24,059 nt of DNA. Source: a virus. Below the pieces are notes generated by a model. That model was given only the letters and a program-made list of their open reading frames with translations, was not told where the DNA came from and did not search any database. The stretch's first letter is position 1, and the number at the start of each line of letters is the position of its first letter. The DNA lies in IMG/VR virus record IMGVR_UViG_3300042549_004077, positions 1-24,059 of that record; one strand, given 5' to 3'. Below are positions 12,013 through 18,238 of this stretch, in pieces. The position numbers and the translations under genes were made by a program.

Positions 12013-14607
12013 TTATTTTAATAAGCCTGATAATCTCATGATATCTTCTAATTTTGGATCATTTGCTGGTTTTAATTTGCTAATTCTTTGTTGATCTAAA
12101 TCGTGTTGTTCTTTTCTCTTATATGCTGGTTCATCTGTGCCTATACCTGCCCAGGGTTGTTTTTCTCTTTGATTAGCTGGTTTGATACCTGGTAACGGTT
12201 TTGTAGGTTGTCCTGGTGTAATACCTTTGCGTTGGAATGTTGGTTTGTCATACTTGCTGTAGTCTGGATTATCTGGCATTTCAATGGCTTCTTTAGCTAC
12301 CTTTTCAGCGTTTAATTTTTTGATATGATAGATGTCATCTTCGACTTTGATAGTATAATTCTCTTCCATGTCGCCTACTACTTTACCTTGGATTTCTGGT
12401 TGGGTTTTATCTCTGATCATATCACCTACGTTGATAGCGCCTTCATTTACTAATCTTTCAAATGCCTCTTCTAGTGTTTCCTCTTTGGACATCTTTTCTG
12501 TTCGTCTGCGAGCAACATCGCTCATATGATGGATTTTGCCTACAGGGTCTTTTTTCTTACCTTTAGATTTTTTCCAATCACCTTCGTGTTCCCAACCTGT
12601 TAATTTGCCTGTTTTAGGATCATATTTGATTGTGTCTTTGGCTTCTGCTACTTTATATAAGTCATCAATGTCGCCTAAGTAGCCATCGCAAGCGTGTTCT
12701 TCATCGTTTGGACAATCACCTCCGCAATATTTACATTCTTCTTTATCTTCGTTTACTTCTTCTGGATAGTCTACGCCCACTTCACGGTATACTTCACGGA
12801 CCATGATGCTAATATCACTTGAGCCTATTTCTTCCATCGGAGCATGGAATGATGCTACATCACTCGCAGCATTCATAATACCTTCCGGGCCTGCTTTCTT
12901 AAGTAACTCGCTATGATCATTAATGCTGTTTAAGATTCTACGTATGATCGCTGATTGTATATCTTCAATATTTGCCAATTGGTCTTCTTCACCTTCATTT
13001 GTTGTTGCTAACATATTCTCTGTGCCACCCGGGATAGCCGCACCATATTCGTTGCCTTCTAACATGTCATGCGCTTTCATATTAATAATGTCACCGTGCT
13101 GATCACTTAATGTATCTAATTCATCATCTGATAATGGTGTGCCATCTGTAAAAGTTGCAGCTGATGCATACGCATCTGCGTAGTCTGGACGATCCCATGA
13201 TTCAACACCGTCTAATTCAATACTGCCTAGGTCAACTTGTTTACCGTTAATCTCTACTGGTGCCGGAGTATATGACTCATCTAAGTCACCACCCTCACTG
13301 CCTGTTTCTGCTGGTTCAGCAGGAATGTCTGAATCACCAATTTCATTTTCAATTTGTTGATAAATTTGTGGTAGGTTATCTTGTAACCAGGCAACAACAA
13401 CATCACGTGCATCTGCTTCTGGATCAGTTTCTGCTAGTTCTTGTAAACGATCAAACAAGCTATCATCACCCAATACATGATATAGTGCGTTAGTAGCGTT
13501 TTGTGCATCCACTCCGACTGGTAGTGGGTCGCTTAGTATATCGATTAGTTTACCTACTTCGTCATCGTCGTCTGGGATTGCCCAAGCACCTTCTGCAACA
13601 GTATCTGCCCAGCTTTCAAAATATTCTGCAAATTTATTGTTCTTTTTCATTTCGTATGCCTTTTGTACAATTGGTAATGCGGATTCTAAACGATCGTCAA
13701 ATATTTTTTTAACGAATTTTTCTTTCAATGCTACTGTATCAACATCATCCATTAATGTTTCTTCTGTATGGAAATGTTCTTTAATTTTCTTGTAACCTTT
13801 CTTGCCTGTTAGTCTTTTTAGCGTGTGGTTTAGTAGGCCATGATATTCAAATGCCGCTTCTGCCATTGCTTGTGTTTCTTCATCTTCAAACATGCGATTA
13901 CGCATTCCACTCTTAAATGGACGTAGTTTAGCAACTTCTTCAGCAATCTTAGTAATGTGTTGACCAAAGTCATCCATCAGACTGCCGCCTTCACTTAGGT
14001 GACGTGCCATAGCACGAGCATAGCGTAGATTATTTTCCGGTAGTTTGAAACGTTCACCGTCTTTGTTTTGTAATAGAATAGAATTAATTTTGCGAGTGCG
14101 AGCACCACGTTTTGTTTCATCTACCACAGCTGAGTGGCGTAGAATGATCTTTACAGGTCCTTTCTTTTCGTAGCTGCTTTTACGTGTACCGTATAGGCTT
14201 TCTGCTACTACTTCGTCTTTATCGTAGGTCGCATCAGCTTTGCTAGCCTGTTGTATATCACGATGTTTTAGTGTACTGCGTGTGATATCTCTAGGTTCAA
14301 AACTTAATAGATTACGTTTAGCAAACTCACGTAGTTCACGTAGGAAGCTGTACCAAGTATCACGCTGTTCCTTGTCAAGATCTGAGCTGATATTCTTACT
14401 AAAATAGACTTTTAAGCTGGCTTCATCAATGATGCTGATAGTAATGTTGCCGTAATCGTGATCGTCAACTGTGTAATCAAAGTTGAAAAAACGTGCTTTT
14501 TCAGGATCTTGTGTGGCTTTGGCTTTTTCGTCACCCAGGCTGACATCCTCAAATCTATCACGGATTTTTTCAAATAGACCTTCTGCAATTTTATTAATTT
14601 CTCTCAT
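12013..14607 (-). CDS. 864-aa protein of unknown function, probably virion-associated
   Basis: No named family is recognised, though the region around KRGARTRKINSILLQNKDGERFKLPENNLRYARAMARHL recalls conserved proteins of marine T4-like phages. The N-terminus MREINKIAE-G matches the T4 prohead protease site I-A-E/G after a 9-residue leader. Residues 1-350 appear folded (alpha/beta then helical); 350-620 are strongly acidic. A cysteine cluster C625-x2-C628-x3-C632-x5-H638-x-C640 could bind zinc. Two more candidate cleavage sites occur (for example LEE-A in EETLEEAF). The tail is rich in K, P and Q and ends in LEDIMRLSGLLK, a motif shared with two nearby proteins. It lies directly after gp17 and before a terminator. 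There is no Shine-Dalgarno sequence; a GATAAATA lies 5 nt before the ATG. An internal-head or scaffold-type role is inferred. Confidence 0.88.
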   Translation of the reverse strand: MREINKIAEGLFEKIRDRFEDVSLGDEKAKATQDPEKARFFNFDYTVDDHDYGNITISIIDEASLKVYFSKNISSDLDKEQRDTWYSFLRELREFAKRNLLSFEPRDITRSTLKHRDIQQASKADATYDKDEVVAESLYGTRKSSYEKKGPVKIILRHSAVVDETKRGARTRKINSILLQNKDGERFKLPENNLRYARAMARHLSEGGSLMDDFGQHITKIAEEVAKLRPFKSGMRNRMFEDEETQAMAEAAFEYHGLLNHTLKRLTGKKGYKKIKEHFHTEETLMDDVDTVALKEKFVKKIFDDRLESALPIVQKAYEMKKNNKFAEYFESWADTVAEGAWAIPDDDDEVGKLIDILSDPLPVGVDAQNATNALYHVLGDDSLFDRLQELAETDPEADARDVVVAWLQDNLPQIYQQIENEIGDSDIPAEPAETGSEGGDLDESYTPAPVEINGKQVDLGSIELDGVESWDRPDYADAYASAATFTDGTPLSDDELDTLSDQHGDIINMKAHDMLEGNEYGAAIPGGTENMLATTNEGEEDQLANIEDIQSAIIRRILNSINDHSELLKKAGPEGIMNAASDVASFHAPMEEIGSSDISIMVREVYREVGVDYPEEVNEDKEECKYCGGDCPNDEEHACDGYLGDIDDLYKVAEAKDTIKYDPKTGKLTGWEHEGDWKKSKGKKKDPVGKIHHMSDVARRRTEKMSKEETLEEAFERLVNEGAINVGDMIRDKTQPEIQGKVVGDMEENYTIKVEDDIYHIKKLNAEKVAKEAIEMPDNPDYSKYDKPTFQRKGITPGQPTKPLPGIKPANQREKQPWAGIGTDEPAYKRKEQHDLDQQRISKLKPANDPKLEDIMRLSGLLK

Positions 14608-14612
14608 ATTCT

Positions 14613-14620
14613 TATTTATC
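14613..14620 (-). promoter_or_regulatory. T4-late-like octamer before the 864-aa gene
   Basis: GATAAATA on the - strand, directly after the gp17 stop codon, then AGAAT and ATG at 14607 (5-nt gap). Seven of eight bases match TATAAATA. Confidence 0.5.
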
Positions 14621-16189
14621 TTACATTAGGATAAAGGGCATTGGCTCAATGAAGTCATCTAGATTATCACGCATTGTTGCATCTAAACTAGCATCATAGC
14701 TTTGTAATAGCTGTGCCATACGTATAATTAGGATCAAACTCATAACTAGGTCATCCGTTTCGCCTGGTTTAGCCGCATAGCTAGCACCGTTGGCTACAAA
14801 TGTCTTAAGTTCACTTATCAACGGACGACTATATAGAGTCATGCGCTTGCTTTCAACTAGGCTTTTAAGTTTAGCACAGGCGGTGATTTTAGGTTTATTT
14901 GATGTATTAAATCCTTTGCGATATCTACGGCTTGCTCCTGCGGCTCTAGGCTCACTGAGGAAAGTACCTTTGATATTCTCTTCGCCAATTTCAGCAATAC
15001 TAACTAGGCCAGCTTCACCTAGAGAATTGTTTTCTAATGAATAATAAACATTGGTTGATGGCACTGTTTCTGTCAGGTACTTGGTTATTTCGCTGAGGAT
15101 TTTAATTTGTTGTGTTATTGGTGTACGATTGTGATGCCACTCTGCTACTTGTGTGAAGTTAGGTAATTCAAATACCTGTATACCTGCAGGGTCACCACCG
15201 GTGCCTAGACTAGGGTCTAAGGCTACCATATATGTTTTACTTGGATCAGGACGCTTGTACCAACGTACTTGTCCTTGACGCTCAATTGGGTCAATACCTT
15301 GTAGTTCTATCAGATAACTAGGATTAATCAGTGTTTCGTCCCAGATGATAAATTCACAATCCATCTCACGACGGAAACGTTCATCACCTAGCTGCGCTCG
15401 TTGTTGTATTGCCCACTGTTCATCACGATCCGGGTGTTCATTCCAATAGCTTCTAAATGCCTTGAACCCGTTAACTCCTAGTTCAGTTGGATTGCCGTAT
15501 TCATCAAACTGTTTATTGGCACCTTTCCATAGGGTAGCAAACTGATCTTCATCACTGTTAGGTGTTGAAGTAATAATACATTTACCACCAGTTGCTAGTG
15601 TGGGACTAATTGAAGTCCAGAATTCTCGTCCTATGGTAGAGCGAACGAATGCAAACTCATCAGCGTATAACAACGAAATGGACATACCACGACCAGTGTT
15701 TTCTGTTGTTGTGGCTGATATAATACGACTGCCATTATCAAAGTCTATACTACCTTTGTTGTAACTCACTGCACCTGCACGTATAGAATCTGGTACGCTT
15801 TCATAAGCATACCGTATACGTTGCATGATTTCTTGTGAGCCTGTGTACTTGTGTGCGGCAATTAGGATAGTGCTATCTGGCACAAACATAGCGTACCATA
15901 ATAGATAACCAGCGGCGCTGGTCGACTTACCTGTTTGCCGAGGCATTAAACTAATGCTGAATCGATAGTTGTGGTATGTGTGAATTAGACGTTTTTGATA
16001 ATCAAATGGCTCATACAGCATACGTCCACGAGTAGGGTGTTGTATGTAGAAGTAATTGCTCATAAAGTATTCAGGGCCACCAATTGGGTCTGCACACTTT
16101 GCGAATTCACGTACTTGATCTTCAGTGAAAGATTCCTGCTGATGCGGTTTCTTTACTAGAACGCTGTCTGTACCTTTAGCTGTTGCCAT
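14621..16189 (-). CDS. gp17: Terminase large subunit (gp17)
   Basis: This is a 522-aa protein. The N-terminal ATPase has Walker A LMPRQTGKST (residues 81-90), Walker B with catalytic acid LLYADE (173-178), and the coupling motif ITSTPNSDEDQF (206-217). The C-terminal RNase H-like nuclease has its acidic residues at D325 (MVALDPSLGTGGDPAG), E386 (YYSLENN) and D479/D480 (ETDDLVMS). It pumps DNA into the prohead and cuts concatemers. T4 gp17 is 610 aa, so this is a shorter form. Its first 14 nt overlap the end of the SGNH hydrolase gene. Unlike T4, gp16 is not the immediate upstream neighbour but lies nearly 6 kb away across six inserted genes. Confidence 0.97.
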   Translation of the reverse strand: MATAKGTDSVLVKKPHQQESFTEDQVREFAKCADPIGGPEYFMSNYFYIQHPTRGRMLYEPFDYQKRLIHTYHNYRFSISLMPRQTGKSTSAAGYLLWYAMFVPDSTILIAAHKYTGSQEIMQRIRYAYESVPDSIRAGAVSYNKGSIDFDNGSRIISATTTENTGRGMSISLLYADEFAFVRSTIGREFWTSISPTLATGGKCIITSTPNSDEDQFATLWKGANKQFDEYGNPTELGVNGFKAFRSYWNEHPDRDEQWAIQQRAQLGDERFRREMDCEFIIWDETLINPSYLIELQGIDPIERQGQVRWYKRPDPSKTYMVALDPSLGTGGDPAGIQVFELPNFTQVAEWHHNRTPITQQIKILSEITKYLTETVPSTNVYYSLENNSLGEAGLVSIAEIGEENIKGTFLSEPRAAGASRRYRKGFNTSNKPKITACAKLKSLVESKRMTLYSRPLISELKTFVANGASYAAKPGETDDLVMSLILIIRMAQLLQSYDASLDATMRDNLDDFIEPMPFILM

Positions 16190-16916
16190 TTTTATAATCT
16201 TCGTAAAATAGATTAGCTAGATGTATGTGAGTATCTTTACCATAATGCATCAAATCTCTGGCTTGACCCTGCCCACCTTTGTCTAGATTTCTACTAGATC
16301 TGGTTATAAATTTTATATTTCTATCATCACAAATTTTTTTCATTGCTAATATATTTCTTTTTGCATTAAACATAGCATTGTTTTCGTCACCAAACCAACT
16401 TTTAATCGTAGTGTCATGTACTAATTTGGTATCATTTGGGAGGTAATTTTTTGGTACCCCATTCACAAATAATTCAAACCTATGATGTGGTGGTTGTAGC
16501 AAAAATATTCCCTGCACATTTAATTTATCTATATAATAGTCTAAAATCCTAAAGCAGGTATCCATCGATCCAGCACCAATACCTAAATTCCATATGTGTT
16601 CATTTATCTGTTTGGATAATAAAGAAGGCCAAACATTTTCGATATTTAATCCAACTCCTTCAGTGAAACTGCATCCTAATGCTAACCAGCTTGCTCTATC
16701 ATTGAACTCTTCACACCTGAATCCATGTGCATTAAATCCATATGGGATTGCTTGGTCATCCACCCACCCATTTTTTTCAAAAAATTTATAGGTATCTGAG
16801 TCTTTGAGATTATTTTCCCATAAATCTTTCTGATCAGATCCATTGAAATATACGGTTTGACCGCGCAATCTGGTATTATAATGGGAAGGAACTGTATTAT
16901 TGTATTCTAATATCAT
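16176..16916 (-). CDS. SGNH/GDSL-like hydrolase
   Basis: This is a 246-aa protein. Block I is ALGCSFTEGVGL (residues 79-90) with the likely nucleophile S83. A glycine-rich block II-like segment is LGIGAGS (111-117). The C-terminal block V is ARDLMHYGKDTH, where D221-x2-H224 provides the Asp-His pair. Together these suggest an esterase or deacetylase of the SGNH fold, a family often acting on acyl groups of sugars. A usual block III Asn is not clear. It overlaps the gp17 start by 14 nt and has a GATAAGTA octamer 5 nt before its ATG, with no Shine-Dalgarno sequence. It could deacylate host surface glycans, but it lacks a signal peptide or a tail-fibre domain. Its base composition looks more AT-rich than that of gp17, hinting at later insertion. 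Confidence 0.72.
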   Translation of the reverse strand: MILEYNNTVPSHYNTRLRGQTVYFNGSDQKDLWENNLKDSDTYKFFEKNGWVDDQAIPYGFNAHGFRCEEFNDRASWLALGCSFTEGVGLNIENVWPSLLSKQINEHIWNLGIGAGSMDTCFRILDYYIDKLNVQGIFLLQPPHHRFELFVNGVPKNYLPNDTKLVHDTTIKSWFGDENNAMFNAKRNILAMKKICDDRNIKFITRSSRNLDKGGQGQARDLMHYGKDTHIHLANLFYEDYKNGNS

Positions 16917-16921
16917 ACTAT

Positions 16922-16929
16922 TACTTATC
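16922..16929 (-). promoter_or_regulatory. T4-late-like octamer before the SGNH hydrolase gene
   Basis: GATAAGTA on the - strand, then ATAGT, then ATG at 16916. The 5-nt gap is the same as at 14607 and 11951. Confidence 0.45.
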
Positions 16930-16952
16930 TGAGTCTAGTAGAGCTACTAGAA

Positions 16953-17249
16953 TTACCAGGGTTTTTCACCTGTTAGGTATGGTTTACTAAACCATAAGCG
17001 GAACCATTCTGGGGTTCCTGGTTTGATGTCGTGTTCTTTTTGATAGTCAACTTTTTCCATAGCAGTTTTGCTACAGTTGCTACCTTCTGTGCTTACACTT
17101 TCTGGTGTTGTGTATTCTTGTAGTCGGCCAATGTTGTTGTTGCCTAGGCCAGCTAGTCGTTTGATGTTATCTAAATCATCAACTTCCATGACTGCATCTG
17201 GAATATGACTGTCTTTATAACTTTGCGATTTGAATACAATATGATCCAT
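16953..17249 (-). CDS. 98-aa conserved-looking phage protein, unknown function
   Basis: The ATG at 17249 follows the upstream stop codon after one base. The open frame to 17279 would overlap that gene and is less likely. Residues 26-35 are LDNIKRLAGL, the motif also found in the 994-aa ORF and at the end of the 864-aa protein. The C-terminus HDIKPGTPEWFRLWFSKPYLTGEKPW looks like a conserved, tryptophan-rich anchoring segment. I recall similar tails in marine myovirus proteins of unknown role. It sits in the island between gp16 and gp17, so a virion or assembly role is plausible. Confidence 0.8.
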   Translation of the reverse strand: MDHIVFKSQSYKDSHIPDAVMEVDDLDNIKRLAGLGNNNIGRLQEYTTPESVSTEGSNCSKTAMEKVDYQKEHDIKPGTPEWFRLWFSKPYLTGEKPW

Positions 17250-17250
17250 A

Positions 17251-17634
17251 TTATTTGCTCTTACGTTTAACAGGTCCAACCTTGGGGTGTGGACTTACTT
17301 TATTTGTGTCATCTTTTTCAAGGCTACGATGATCTGGAATACTATGCTGATTTTGTGATCCTATTGTTTTGAATGCACCTTGCATCATGCGATGTTCTTC
17401 TTCGGTGTATGGGCGAGCTACACTATTTTTATCTACCCAACTAGATGAATTCATTTTAACAGGATCGGCGGTTTTACCGTCATGCATGGCTGCGGCAATC
17501 ATAACTCGATTAAAATTATAATCGCGGTCAAGCCCGTCCTTGTCACGAAATTGCCATTCGCCAGTACTGGCACCTGTCGCATCTTTGCGAAGTTTACCGT
17601 GGGTTGTTTCAGTAACAATATCTTTAATTTTCAC
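17251..17634 (-). CDS. 127-aa conserved-looking phage protein, unknown function, GTG start
   Basis: The GTG start at 17634 is supported by GGAG 7 nt upstream and directly follows the previous stop. The leader MKIKDIVTE-T resembles the capsid-targeting-like N-termini of neighbouring genes. The core holds an aromatic and charged stretch (WQFRDKDGLDRDYNFNRVMIAAAMHDG, about residues 27-53) and a YTEEEHRMMQGAFKTI helix; the tail is basic (KVGPVKRKSK). I recall this pattern from marine T4-like phage hypotheticals, with no function known. It is cotranscribed with the 200-aa and 98-aa genes. Confidence 0.82.
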   Translation of the reverse strand: MKIKDIVTETTHGKLRKDATGASTGEWQFRDKDGLDRDYNFNRVMIAAAMHDGKTADPVKMNSSSWVDKNSVARPYTEEEHRMMQGAFKTIGSQNQHSIPDHRSLEKDDTNKVSPHPKVGPVKRKSK

Positions 17635-18237
17635 TTACACACTCCAGAATTGTTTCAGATGTTCCAGTGTAGCATCTAGATCCGCTTCAGGATTAACCTC
17701 ACCGTCTTCATCGTAAAACGCTGCTCGAGCTTGCTCATAAGCCTTATTCCTAGGATCAAAAGTATTGCTGTCAATCCCCTCATCATCATAGTCTGCTCTC
17801 AGAGCATCTTCTGTAAAATCCATAGCCCACTCTAATGTACGAGCATCTGCTTGTGGTGATAGTAATATGCTTTTTAGACGTTTGCTGGTCAGATGATCAA
17901 ATGTCTGTGATTCGTTTATTTCATCGTCTTCGTCACCGCTGTTGATCAGCATATTGCGTAGGCTAGCTATGCTACCTGGTTGGCGACGATCATCTATAAA
18001 ACTTTCTAAATGTGGTGCTAGATAGCTACGAATTTGTCCTGCAAATGGGCCTGGAAGATCACGTCCATATCGTGCTAGATCGTTAGCAATGCCTACAGCC
18101 TGGCCAAGATGTTCTTCAAGTTCATCTAGCATATCGCTAAGATGTGCAGTATCAACAGCGTCTTCTTGAATAGGTTGTCCTGCTTCAATAGCATCCATTT
18201 GTTCAATGAATTCTTTTAATAGTTGTGCGCTACTCAT
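17635..18237 (-). CDS. 200-aa acidic helical protein, unknown function
   Basis: The ATG at 18237 lies one base after the stop of the 994-aa ORF and has an AAGG ribosome site. A longer reading starting with TTG at 18294 overlaps that ORF and is rejected. The N-terminus MSSAQLLKE-F resembles the leaders of its neighbours. The rest is acidic and mostly helical (MLDELEEHLGQAVGIANDLARYG, residues 35-57) with several D/E-rich segments, including NSGDEDDEINES and YDDEGIDSN. There are no cysteines and no membrane segment. It could be a scaffold or internal-head protein; this is inferred from position and composition. Confidence 0.82.
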   Translation of the reverse strand: MSSAQLLKEFIEQMDAIEAGQPIQEDAVDTAHLSDMLDELEEHLGQAVGIANDLARYGRDLPGPFAGQIRSYLAPHLESFIDDRRQPGSIASLRNMLINSGDEDDEINESQTFDHLTSKRLKSILLSPQADARTLEWAMDFTEDALRADYDDEGIDSNTFDPRNKAYEQARAAFYDEDGEVNPEADLDATLEHLKQFWSV

Positions 18238-18238
18238 A

